A program made the translations under genes and the position numbers. Shown here one piece after another: positions 8,480-16,514 of a stretch of 64,000 bases of DNA; position 1 is the stretch's first letter, and each line of letters opens with the position of its first letter. The notes below the pieces were generated by a model. It saw only the letters and a program-made list of their open reading frames with translations, was not told the origin of the DNA and made no database searches. Source of the DNA: DTBU01 sp964568845 (lineage in GTDB: Archaea > Thermoproteota > CALKCG01 > B24); assembly GCA_964568845.1 (NCBI GenBank), contig CAZMSC010000004.1, positions 1 to 64,000 of the forward strand, written 5' to 3'.

Positions 8480-9058
8480 ATGGAACCTACAGTAGTTAAG
8501 GGGTTTAATGTAGCCTTCTCAAGGGGGAAGTGCCTAATAAATCCATCCAACGTCACAGTTGAGGCCTATAAACCTGGAGGCTTTGAGAAAGGTGTTATAG
8601 AAACTTTAGCCTTGAGCTTCCCCCCATCTAAAGCGACCTACTTTAGAGATTGGAACGCCGTAACAATTAAGGCATTTAATAGATTGATAGGAATTTATGG
8701 GTCTGGCAAGATTACGTTCTGCGCCTCAAGCAATGAAGAAATCGAGAGCATCTTGGATTATGTTAAAGGCTTAATTGAGACAGCCTCCAGCGACATTTTA
8801 AATAAAGGTACTCCTAAAATTGAAGATGTTGAATCATGGAGCAAACTCACACCGTTGGATCTATATAGGTATCTTCCAAAAACCAACTGTGGAGAATGCG
8901 GTGAAAGTACATGTATGGCTTTAGCAGCTAAAGTATTATCGGGGGAGAGGTCTCTTAAAGACTGTAAACCTCTTTCAAAACCTGAAAATAGGAGAATACT
9001 TGAGGAGTTTAGGAGAAAGCTTGGCGATAGAGCACTTAAAACGTTAAGTTGGGAATGA
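8480..9058 (+). CDS. Small iron-sulfur protein with CODH/ACS-type 4Fe-4S motif
   Basis: A 192-residue protein whose first 130 residues I do not recognise; they include a possible mixed alpha/beta domain (residues 20-100). The C-terminal part carries TNCGECGESTCMALAAKV and then SLKDC, a C-x2-C-x4-C-x16-C pattern (about residues 136-162). This is the 4Fe-4S module found in the corrinoid iron-sulfur subunit of CODH/ACS and in several stand-alone proteins of one-carbon metabolism. A redox or electron-transfer role is inferred. The same module ends the MobB-like protein at 41.7 kb. The start is ATG at 8480, with an A/T-rich TATA region about 30 bases upstream. Confidence 0.75.
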   Translation: MEPTVVKGFNVAFSRGKCLINPSNVTVEAYKPGGFEKGVIETLALSFPPSKATYFRDWNAVTIKAFNRLIGIYGSGKITFCASSNEEIESILDYVKGLIETASSDILNKGTPKIEDVESWSKLTPLDLYRYLPKTNCGECGESTCMALAAKVLSGERSLKDCKPLSKPENRRILEEFRRKLGDRALKTLSWE

Positions 9059-9123
9059 AATACTCAGACGCTTAACTGGCTAGTCTATAACGCGGTAGAA
9101 TCTCATTTAGAGGATGGTAGAGC

Positions 9124-9885
9124 TTGCCCATTCAAGTCTTTATCCTAGGAATGGCCGGTTGCGGTAAAACATCTCTTACGGCTAAGTTCACTTCTTGGCT
9201 AAGAGAAAATGTTGGACTTAAGGCTATAGCGGTGAACTTGGATTCTGGTGCCGTAAACCTGCCCTATGAAGCGTACTTAGACGTAAGGAAGTTCTTCACA
9301 CTAGAAGAGCTCATGCTGAAAAAGGGACTTGGACCAAACGGTGCTATGGTATACTCTATGGAAATTTTAGAGAAAATGACGCCGGATATTGTGAGAGCTC
9401 TAGCTGAAGCAAACTACGACATAGCTCTAATAGATACTCCAGGGCAGAACGAAGTGTTCTCTTTTAGACCGACTGGCCCTAGAGTAGTTGAGGCTTTTAC
9501 AAAACTAGGTCCATCTACAGGCGTTTTCCTCATAGATGCTTCCACTATAAATAAACCATCGGATTTGGTGGCCTGTTTCTCAATATCTATAGCTTCTCAG
9601 ATAAGACTTGGAATACCAGTCGTAGTAGCCTTAAGTAAGACCGATAAAGCCACTCTAAGCGGTTTAGAAAAGCTTCTAGTAGACTACAATTTCCTACTAT
9701 CAAGCGTTAAAACTGAAACTGGAGGGGGATTGAATAAAGACTTTACCCTACATCTCTTAAGAGTCTATAAAAACTTCATGAAAGTTCAAAAGCCCGTGAA
9801 AACATCTGCTTTAACAGGAGAAGGCTTAGAAGAACTATATGATACGATACATGAAGCCTTATGCGAGTGCGGCGACTTAACTTGA
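9124..9885 (+). CDS. GPN-loop GTPase
   Basis: A 253-residue GTPase of the GPN family (archaeal relatives of eukaryotic Gpn1/Npa3/XAB1, which act in RNA polymerase II assembly). The P-loop is GMAGCGKTSL at residues 8-17, switch region D near VNLDSGA, the family-defining GPN tripeptide in KGLGPNGAMVY (about 62-72), DTPGQNE for G3, and ALSKTDKA for G4. Length and motif order are normal. The start is TTG at 9124. It follows the iron-sulfur gene by 65 bp and may share its transcript. A role as a homodimeric assembly factor is inferred from the family. Confidence 0.93.
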   Translation: MPIQVFILGMAGCGKTSLTAKFTSWLRENVGLKAIAVNLDSGAVNLPYEAYLDVRKFFTLEELMLKKGLGPNGAMVYSMEILEKMTPDIVRALAEANYDIALIDTPGQNEVFSFRPTGPRVVEAFTKLGPSTGVFLIDASTINKPSDLVACFSISIASQIRLGIPVVVALSKTDKATLSGLEKLLVDYNFLLSSVKTETGGGLNKDFTLHLLRVYKNFMKVQKPVKTSALTGEGLEELYDTIHEALCECGDLT

Positions 9886-9894
9886 AGTTTTCAA

Positions 9895-10875
9895 CTATTC
9901 TTCCTTAGCGTATTGAGCCCGCTTTCCGTGTGCTGCGGTTTGAGGCGGAGGCTTTTCACCTCTGTGGATGTATTCGTAGGCTTCCCTATGCCTCTGATAG
10001 TATCTGTGTGATGGTTCGAAGCCGAATTCTTTCTGAAGCTGTTCAACTGTTATGTTTGGATCTATCGGTTCTACGAGGAATAGGCCGTCATCTAGGCTTG
10101 AGCGCACCTCTACACGGTTTGAATAGTTCCTCATTATTTTATCTGGGATAATGTAGTTGAAGTCGTAATGTGCAACTGTAAAGTCTAGGTTTACTTCGCG
10201 GACTGCTACGTTTTTAAGAGCATCCGTTTCGGCTAGGATGTTGCCCAAAGGGTCTATTATCTTAGACTTATCCGACCTCACTGAAGATACGACGTAGTAG
10301 TGGTGGAGGTATGCGTAAACCTGTAGGGCAAACCCTCCATTGTATGCAGAACACCAGACAACCATTTTAGCGCCTTTATCGGCTAAAACCTGCCATGTTT
10401 CAGGGAAGCCTATGTCGAAGCATATCTGGATGCCGATGCGGCCGAAGTCTAAGTCGAAGACTTTAGCCTCCTCTCCAGGTGTTACACCATCTTCAAAAAC
10501 CGTGTAGTCATGCGACGTTGTAACAGGGTGGATTTTATCATAAACCCCTACAACGTCTCCAGATCTATCTACGACAGCAGCCGAATTGTAAACTCTTCCA
10601 CCCCTCTTCGTATAGAGGGGACATATAACGTAGGAGCCATGCTTCCCAGCCTTAGCGGCAACTGCTTTTAAAGTAGACCCGGGTAATGTTTCAGCCAACT
10701 CTTCTAGAGGCTTTTCGACTGAGACAGTTGCAAACGCTTCGGGTAGACAGACTAAATCAGGCTGATAGCTGAAGGCGACATCTAAAAGCTTCATAACATG
10801 CTTCAAATTCCCTTCGACAGTATCATAGAAGCGATTTGCCTGACAAACTGTAGCTACACGCACTCTCCCACCCAT
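9895..10875 (-). CDS. Carbon-nitrogen hydrolase (nitrilase superfamily)
   Basis: The Glu-Lys-Cys triad of the nitrilase fold is visible: E in LPEAFAT, K in VYDKIHPV and C in IGIQICFDIGFPE. Family members hydrolyse amides, N-carbamoyl compounds or nitriles; the substrate cannot be told here. The C-terminus adds a tail rich in His, Arg and Tyr (HRYYQRHREAYEYIHRGEKP) that may help oligomerise. I choose the ATG at 10875 (MGGRVRVATV); an in-frame GTG at 10887 would sit nearly on the expected transcription start given the TATA box at 10912-10922. Confidence 0.88.
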   Translation of the reverse strand: MGGRVRVATVCQANRFYDTVEGNLKHVMKLLDVAFSYQPDLVCLPEAFATVSVEKPLEELAETLPGSTLKAVAAKAGKHGSYVICPLYTKRGGRVYNSAAVVDRSGDVVGVYDKIHPVTTSHDYTVFEDGVTPGEEAKVFDLDFGRIGIQICFDIGFPETWQVLADKGAKMVVWCSAYNGGFALQVYAYLHHYYVVSSVRSDKSKIIDPLGNILAETDALKNVAVREVNLDFTVAHYDFNYIIPDKIMRNYSNRVEVRSSLDDGLFLVEPIDPNITVEQLQKEFGFEPSHRYYQRHREAYEYIHRGEKPPPQTAAHGKRAQYAKEE

Positions 10876-10911
10876 GTAAAAACTCACCGAAAACTAAATA
10901 CTTCATTCTCA

Positions 10912-10922
10912 GTTTAAAAGGC
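10912..10922 (-). promoter_or_regulatory. TATA box of the nitrilase-family gene
   Basis: On the minus strand GCCTTTTAAAC lies 37-47 bases before the chosen ATG, a classical archaeal TATA box. The rest of this 200-bp gap contains TTTAAATACA near 11013-11024 on the plus strand, which may serve the MTHFS gene. Confidence 0.5.
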
Positions 10923-11081
10923 TTAGCTTGAGCCTAGTATGACGAAGAAAATGTTTTGTAATCGAGGCTTGAAGATTTAGTGTCCTTCTGGACATACGCT
11001 TCTCAATACTGCCGTTTAAATACAATCTAACTATGAATTCAACGAGAAAACATTATCAACGAATTCTCCTCATAGTAAAAC

Positions 11082-11747
11082 ATGAGAGGTTTGAATTCCG
11101 GTAGATACGACATTAAGAAGATAAAGGAAGAACTACGTTTACTGGTCTGGAGAAGACTTGAAGAGGCTAATGTCACCCTTCCTCCAAAACCATGCTACGG
11201 GCGAATACCAAATTTTAAAGGCGCTTATGACGCTGCTTTAAAAGCTTCCAAAACGCCGGAATGGAAAAAGGCTAAAGTCATATTTGCAAATCCGGATAGC
11301 CCTCAAAAACACTTAAGGATGATTGCGTTAAAACAGGAAAAGTTATTGATCATGGCTACTCCAAAACTTAAAAATGGATTCTTAGAAATAGATCCTTCAA
11401 AAGTTAGAGGGGTTGAAAATGAGGCTTCAACAATTAGTGGAGCTTTCAAATATGGAAAACTGCGTGAAACGGTTGTCTACAAGCCAGATTTGATCGTAAC
11501 CGGTTGTGTAGCTGTAGATAGAGAGTTTAACAGACTCGGCAAAGGCGGAGGCTATGGGGATATGGAGATATCTATGGTAAAGGGTAAGTATGGATTGGAC
11601 ATACGTGTTCTAACCACAATCCACGACCTTCAGATGATAGACTATATGCCTACAGAGCCCCACGATTCAAAAGTTGATATTGTGGTAACACCTTCTAGAA
11701 TTTTAAGGAGAGAGATCCATGAAAATCCTTACTCTATGCGGCGTTAG
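11082..11747 (+). CDS. 5-formyltetrahydrofolate cyclo-ligase family protein
   Basis: A 221-residue MTHFS-family protein. Family marks are RMIALKQEKLLIMATPKL in the middle, DLIVTGCVAVDREFNRLGKGGGYGDME (its glycine-rich GKGGGYGD loop binds the phosphate of ATP), and the tail VDIVVTPSRIL. MTHFS proteins convert 5-formyl-tetrahydrofolate to the methenyl form with ATP; in archaea using methanopterin or folate derivatives the true substrate is less certain. Its last 29 bases overlap the UPF0179 gene in another frame, so the two are probably co-transcribed. Confidence 0.88.
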   Translation: MRGLNSGRYDIKKIKEELRLLVWRRLEEANVTLPPKPCYGRIPNFKGAYDAALKASKTPEWKKAKVIFANPDSPQKHLRMIALKQEKLLIMATPKLKNGFLEIDPSKVRGVENEASTISGAFKYGKLRETVVYKPDLIVTGCVAVDREFNRLGKGGGYGDMEISMVKGKYGLDIRVLTTIHDLQMIDYMPTEPHDSKVDIVVTPSRILRREIHENPYSMRR

Positions 11748-12153
11748 TCAAGCTAAAGTAGGCTTTACCTTTCTAGCGGGGAAACCGTCAAGGCAATGCA
11801 TTAACTGTAGGCTTTACAAGGTGTGTGTGGGTAAATTAGAGCCTTTAAGACTCTACCGGGTTCTGGAGGTTAGAGAGAAAACTTTCCAATGTCGAATTCA
11901 TAAAGATGGTGTTAAATTGGTTACTGTTGAAGAAAGCCCCGTAGAAGTAGCTATGGAAGACAGGCTTATAGTTGAAGGGGCATTACTTATATTCAGTCCA
12001 ATAATATGTAGAATCGAATGTAACAATAAAGGACTGTGTATTCCAGAAGGGCTTAAAGAAAACGATAAATGTCAAGTGATTAAAATAGGAGAAAAGTTGA
12101 ACTGTTTAGCTGGGTTAAAGCTTAGAAGTGTTATTCTGAGGCGGGTTCTTTAA
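11719..12153 (+). CDS. UPF0179 family cysteine-rich protein
   Basis: A 144-residue member of the archaeal UPF0179 family, whose function is unknown. Visible cysteines lie in RQCINCRLYKVC near residues 28-39, FQCRIH, ICRIECNNKGLCIP and NDKCQV, enough to bind zinc or an iron-sulfur cluster. The gene starts inside the 3' end of the cyclo-ligase gene and ends 23 bp inside the convergent FKBP gene, so the locus is tightly packed. Metal binding is inferred from the cysteine spacing. Confidence 0.85.
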   Translation: MKILTLCGVSQAKVGFTFLAGKPSRQCINCRLYKVCVGKLEPLRLYRVLEVREKTFQCRIHKDGVKLVTVEESPVEVAMEDRLIVEGALLIFSPIICRIECNNKGLCIPEGLKENDKCQVIKIGEKLNCLAGLKLRSVILRRVL

Positions 12154-12871
12154 TCTCTTCAACTTTTTTAGATTCTGTTTTAGCCTCAATTCGTTTAACG
12201 TACTCTTCCGTGAACACTATTTTCGAAATCTCCGGTATGAACCTCATGATATCGTTTGCCAGGCCTCGTTTTATAAGCTGTATTCCATCAACCATGAAGC
12301 TTTCAACAGGCATATTTATAGTTAAAATGTTTGAAGCTAAAGATAGTGAAAAGTTATCAGTGGGTATTGTGGGGAGCCGCCTATGTAGCAATGCTTTAAT
12401 TTTATTAATTGGTTCTTTAACTTCGTCTTTCACTTCAACCTCATATTTGAGAGTCTTACCTGCTAAGGGGTGGTTGAAGTCAAGTTGAACTCGACCTGAG
12501 GATATACTTCTCACAGTAGCCAGTGTATCTCTAAATCTTACTCTGGCACCAGGCCTTAGGTTAGGCTCGCCTTTGAACATTCTAAGGGGGATAAGTCTGA
12601 CTTTAGATGGGTCTCTGACGCCAAAGCCCTTCTCAGGGGGGACCTCAATCTCTCTTTTTTCACCAACACTCATCTCGTAGAGCTTCTCCTCTAAGCCGCT
12701 CACAACCCATCCCTCTCCTAAAACGACCAACATTGACTCATAAATCACGTCTGAACGGTAAATGTTAAACTTTTTAGCCTCAGCCTCGATCGTTGTATCG
12801 AAGACCTCATCTGTATCTTTAATTCTAGCAATATAATCTATGAGTATGAAGTCTCCTTTTTGAAATGGCAT
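12131..12871 (-). CDS. FKBP-type peptidyl-prolyl isomerase, SlyD-like with C-terminal extension
   Basis: A 246-residue FKBP-family isomerase and chaperone. The N-terminal FKBP half begins GDFILIDYIARIKDTDEVFDTT and continues with VVLGEGWVVSGLEEKLYEMSVGEKREIEVPPEKGFG. The insert-in-flap domain (LIPLRMF through RVQLDFNHPLAGKTL) is the hallmark of the long archaeal FKBPs. After residue 155 follows an extra C-terminal domain of about 80 residues and an acidic/lysine-rich tail (EAKTESKKVEEIKEPASE). It probably helps fold cytoplasmic proteins. It is convergent with UPF0179, with 3' ends overlapping by 23 bp. Confidence 0.9.
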   Translation of the reverse strand: MPFQKGDFILIDYIARIKDTDEVFDTTIEAEAKKFNIYRSDVIYESMLVVLGEGWVVSGLEEKLYEMSVGEKREIEVPPEKGFGVRDPSKVRLIPLRMFKGEPNLRPGARVRFRDTLATVRSISSGRVQLDFNHPLAGKTLKYEVEVKDEVKEPINKIKALLHRRLPTIPTDNFSLSLASNILTINMPVESFMVDGIQLIKRGLANDIMRFIPEISKIVFTEEYVKRIEAKTESKKVEEIKEPASE

Positions 12872-12992
12872 TAATTCACCTCTTCCAGATGGAGTATTAT
12901 AAGGCTTTTAAGGTTTACGGTTCTCCATAGGAAGAGGCGACGGCTGTGGGAAACTTGACCTAATGGGGAAAAATTCTACAAGGTAGATTAAG

Positions 12993-13646
12993 TTAAGTTG
13001 CCCTCGTTAGAAATACTTCAGGTGAACCGTTTAATTCTAGAATAGCGTAAAAGTTTTGTCTAGCTGGTCCAGGGTTTACAATTAAAGTTTCACCTAAGTG
13101 ATCTAAACCCCTGGCTTCATGTATATGCCCATGTAGAACGGTAAAAGGCTTATACTCTTCTATAAAAGCTCTTAATGCTCTACTTCCGGCATGTAAACCA
13201 AGCGATGTTAGATCGGTTAAAGTGTTTGCCGGAGGACTATGGGAGACTACTATCAGACGTCCTCTGAAATCGTTCAAAGCCTCTCTAGCCATCTGACATA
13301 TCTCCTCTTCTTCAAACTCTATTTGAGTAGTAAACGGTGTTTTAGTGGACCCTCCTATGCCTAGGAAGGCCATCGAATCTAATACGTGAAGTTTATCATG
13401 TATGTTTAAAGCTTTATCTACAATTCTCATGGTTAATAGAGCTGGTGGGTCGCAATTCCCCGGAACGAAAAACGTTTGAAAGTCTCTGAAGAAGCTCAGC
13501 ATTTTTTCAACTTCATTTAAACTTCCAAAATGTGTAATATCGCCGCATATCACCACTAAATCTGGCTTAAGTCTTAATGCTTCTCTTGAAATACTGTAGG
13601 CTGCTTTAAAATTGCCGTGTATGTCGCTTAGAACTATGATCTTCAA
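12993..13646 (-). CDS. Metallophosphoesterase (calcineurin-like, YfcE/MJ0936 type)
   Basis: A 217-residue phosphodiesterase fold. Metal-binding motifs appear in order: VLSDIHGNF (DxH), VICGDITHFG (GDxxH-like), FVPGNCDPPA (GNxD), VVSHSPP (H) and LHGHIHEARG (GHxH). Proteins of this type hydrolyse phosphodiesters such as bis-p-nitrophenyl phosphate in vitro; the natural substrate is unknown. It follows the acylphosphatase gene by 1 bp, so both, together with the aminotransferase and purB upstream, are probably one transcript running leftward. Confidence 0.88.
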   Translation of the reverse strand: MKIIVLSDIHGNFKAAYSISREALRLKPDLVVICGDITHFGSLNEVEKMLSFFRDFQTFFVPGNCDPPALLTMRIVDKALNIHDKLHVLDSMAFLGIGGSTKTPFTTQIEFEEEEICQMAREALNDFRGRLIVVSHSPPANTLTDLTSLGLHAGSRALRAFIEEYKPFTVLHGHIHEARGLDHLGETLIVNPGPARQNFYAILELNGSPEVFLTRAT

Positions 13647-13647
13647 T

Positions 13648-13929
13648 TTACCACCATCTTATTTCGAATGTTTTAAATTCACCTTTATATGACTCTTCAA
13701 AAAACACGACACTATCCACTTTAGCTGAAGAGGGGCCTCTTCGACACCATGCTAAAACCTTTCTAACAGAATCCTCTTCCCCTTCCAGTACGGCTTCAAC
13801 TCTCCCATCTGGGAGATTTCTAACCCACCCGTTAACGCCATTTGAAAGAGCCATCCTCCTTAGATGGTATCTAAAGCCCACTCCTTGAACAATACCTTGA
13901 ATGAATACGTGAATCCTCAGCTTGACCAT
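13648..13929 (-). CDS. Acylphosphatase
   Basis: A 93-residue acylphosphatase that hydrolyses carboxyl-phosphate bonds such as those in acetyl or carbamoyl phosphate. The phosphate loop GIVQGVGFRYHLR holds the catalytic arginine, and the catalytic asparagine is in NGVNGWVRNLPDGRVEAV. Its length is exactly that of the family. It overlaps the end of the aminotransferase gene by 13 bp. Confidence 0.93.
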   Translation of the reverse strand: MVKLRIHVFIQGIVQGVGFRYHLRRMALSNGVNGWVRNLPDGRVEAVLEGEEDSVRKVLAWCRRGPSSAKVDSVVFFEESYKGEFKTFEIRWW

Positions 13930-15059
13930 AATACTTTACCAGCCTCTGCCAAACCTACGCCGATCTTCTCTACACCATAGCCTAGGTGTGCTAAAGAATG
14001 CTCTAGAGCGTTTACAGTGGCCAAGACCTCATGAGCTGAAATATTACCCATACATCCTATCCGAAAGATTAAACCCTTCAGCTTACCCTGACCTCCTCCG
14101 ATAATCACAGCTTGTTTTAAACGCATGGTTTTTATGAGTTCTTCCGAATCGATGCCTTTAGGCGTTTTAACGGCTATTACCGTGTTCGAACGGTATTCAT
14201 GTTCAAAAGGATACGGTTCTAAACCCAATGCTTCAACAGCTCTATAAAATGCTTTAGCACACTTTCTATGTCTGGCTATTCTAGCTTCAAGCCCCTCCTC
14301 TTTAATCATTTTCAACGCTTCATCGAGCGCGTAGAAGAGGGGGATGCTGGGTGTATAGGGGGTTTGCCCTCTCTCCATATAATCAAGGTAGGCTTTAAGA
14401 TTAAAGTAAACACCTCTATTTACCCGTTTAGCCTCCTCTATGAAACGTTCGCTAACCGAAATTAATGCTAACCCTGGGGGAGCTGCTATACACTTCTGAC
14501 TACCTGTGACACATACATCAATGCCCCACTTATCGACTGGAAGTTCAACACCACCTAAACTTGAAACGGCATCAAGTATGACTAATGCATCATGATCGTG
14601 AGCTATGCGAGATATTTCAGCAAGATCTCTAATAAAAACGCCCGTAGATGTCTCATTGTGAACTATTAAAATAGCTTTCACATTACGCCCTTCAGCGAAG
14701 GCTTCTTCAACGACAGCTGGTTTAACGGAAGAGCCCCATTCAACAGGTATTCTTAGGACTCTGCCGCCGTAAGCTTCCACCATTTCAGCAAACCTGTCGC
14801 AGAAGAACCCCATCGTAGGCACGATCACCGTGTCACCCTTACCGATGACGTTACTTACTGCAAATTCCATTCCTCCGGTTCCTGAAGACGTTAAAATCAC
14901 TATTGGATTTTCGGTCTGGAAGACATACTTAAGACCTGTTTGAATTTCCTCGAGAAGTAGCTTAAACTCCGGTCCTCTATGGTTGATTAGAGGTTTACTC
15001 ATAGCCAACATTACTCTTTGAGCTGGGGTTGTAGGCCCGGGTATCATGAGGAGAGGCAT
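13917..15059 (-). CDS. Class V aminotransferase (serine-pyruvate/alanine-glyoxylate type)
   Basis: A PLP-dependent aminotransferase of about 380 residues. Visible landmarks are LMIPGPTTPAQRVM at the start, SSGTGGMEFAVSNV (PLP phosphate loop), HNETSTGV, ILDAVSSLGG (Asp to the pyridine nitrogen), and the PLP lysine in VTGSQKCIAAPPG. The family includes alanine-glyoxylate, serine-glyoxylate and phosphoserine-like enzymes. I choose the ATG at 15059 (MPLLMIPGPT); an ATG at 15092 would add 11 unconserved residues. It lies 3' of purB by a few bases and is probably in its operon. Confidence 0.88.
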   Translation of the reverse strand: MPLLMIPGPTTPAQRVMLAMSKPLINHRGPEFKLLLEEIQTGLKYVFQTENPIVILTSSGTGGMEFAVSNVIGKGDTVIVPTMGFFCDRFAEMVEAYGGRVLRIPVEWGSSVKPAVVEEAFAEGRNVKAILIVHNETSTGVFIRDLAEISRIAHDHDALVILDAVSSLGGVELPVDKWGIDVCVTGSQKCIAAPPGLALISVSERFIEEAKRVNRGVYFNLKAYLDYMERGQTPYTPSIPLFYALDEALKMIKEEGLEARIARHRKCAKAFYRAVEALGLEPYPFEHEYRSNTVIAVKTPKGIDSEELIKTMRLKQAVIIGGGQGKLKGLIFRIGCMGNISAHEVLATVNALEHSLAHLGYGVEKIGVGLAEAGKVLWSS

Positions 15060-15095
15060 GGCAACACCTTCATCGACTACCCACTTTAACATACT

Positions 15096-16448
15096 CTAAG
15101 CTTTAAGTTTTCCTCTAACATACGCTACGACTTTTTCAACCTGTTCTTGGGCAGTACCTATATAATTCTCGGGCATCATAAATTTCTCGACTTCTTCAAC
15201 TGTTAAATATCTTCTTACATCGGGGTTTTCTACTAAGACGTCTCTGAGACGTTTGTTGGTTTTCCAAGCTTCCATAGAACATCTTCTGATCACCTCGTGA
15301 GACCACTGTCTATCAGCTCCCTTAGAAACCATGGCGATCATAACGGCTTCAGACATTATGAGGTCTTTCTGAGACTCGAGATTCCTCTTTATATTCTCCG
15401 GGTAGACTTTTAATCCTTTTAAAACGTCCACCATAGTTTTAAGTTGCTCATCTAAAAGTAGACAGACTTCAGGCAGCATAACCCTCTCACAGCTACTATT
15501 CGTTAAGTCTCTCTCATGCTCCAACACTATATTCTCCAAAGCTGCTAGAGCCATAGACCTCACAATCCTAGCTAAACCGCAAACCTTCTCACATTTAATT
15601 GGGTTGCGTTTATGAGGCATAGTACTTGAGCCGACTTGAGAATCTTCTCTAAAGGGTTCTTCAAGCTCTCTTATTTCACTCCTCTGAAGGTTCCGAATCT
15701 CATTGGCAATCTTATCTAAAGTTGAAGATATTATAGCCGCCAGCGTTACAAACTCCGCTAAACCGTCTCTGGGAACAACTTGAGTTGCGATCGTGGGCTC
15801 GTAAACCTCCATAATTTCCATAACCCTCTTTTGAATCTGAAAACCTTTATCCCCAAAGCTCGCCATGGTTCCCACAGCACCGCTCATCTTACCTACACAT
15901 ATCCTCGGTTTAGCTTCCTCAAGTCTATCTATGTGACGGGTGATTTCCGAAGCGTAGACCGCGAATTTAAAGCCCATAGTTGTCGGTAGCGCTGCAACCC
16001 CATGTGTTCTACCGAGGCAAACAAGATCCTTGTATTTTTCAGATAGGTCTGCCAAGGTGAGAGCGACTTCCCTCAGCTTAGATTCTATTATGGCTATGGA
16101 GTCTCTCAACTGAGTGGCTAAAACAGTATCCGTTATATCGTTGGAGGTAGCACCGATATGTACGTATCCCCCATATACGCCGCTCACTTCAGCTAAGGCT
16201 TTTACAACAGCCATAACTTCATGGTCTGTTACACGCTCCCAGCGATTGACTTCTTCAATCGTCACAGCGCCACTTTCGATAAGGTCATATATCTTGTCAA
16301 CCGCCTCCACGGGGACTAATCCAACCTCAGATAAAGCCTTTAAAAGAGCCGCTTCAACAAGCATCATCCGCTTAAGCCATTCGCCTCTATCCCATATTCG
16401 CCTCATCTCAGATGTCCCATATCTATATTCTACCGGGTGCACTGGCAT
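15096..16448 (-). CDS. purB: Adenylosuccinate lyase
   Basis: A 450-residue fumarase/aspartase-superfamily enzyme that cleaves adenylosuccinate and SAICAR in purine synthesis. The signature GSSTMPHKRNPIKCEKV contains the flexible loop with the catalytic serine, and LGRTHGVAALPTTMGFK carries the conserved histidine. The N-terminus (MPVHPVEYRYGTSEMRRIW) is the normal family start, so ATG at 16448 is well supported. It is the first gene of a leftward run: purB, aminotransferase, acylphosphatase, phosphoesterase. Confidence 0.96.
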   Translation of the reverse strand: MPVHPVEYRYGTSEMRRIWDRGEWLKRMMLVEAALLKALSEVGLVPVEAVDKIYDLIESGAVTIEEVNRWERVTDHEVMAVVKALAEVSGVYGGYVHIGATSNDITDTVLATQLRDSIAIIESKLREVALTLADLSEKYKDLVCLGRTHGVAALPTTMGFKFAVYASEITRHIDRLEEAKPRICVGKMSGAVGTMASFGDKGFQIQKRVMEIMEVYEPTIATQVVPRDGLAEFVTLAAIISSTLDKIANEIRNLQRSEIRELEEPFREDSQVGSSTMPHKRNPIKCEKVCGLARIVRSMALAALENIVLEHERDLTNSSCERVMLPEVCLLLDEQLKTMVDVLKGLKVYPENIKRNLESQKDLIMSEAVMIAMVSKGADRQWSHEVIRRCSMEAWKTNKRLRDVLVENPDVRRYLTVEEVEKFMMPENYIGTAQEQVEKVVAYVRGKLKA

Positions 16449-16514
16449 ACGGAGACCACCTAACTATAAACCGTAAAAGTAATAAGTGATTATTTAAAAT
16501 TCTGTTAAACACGT

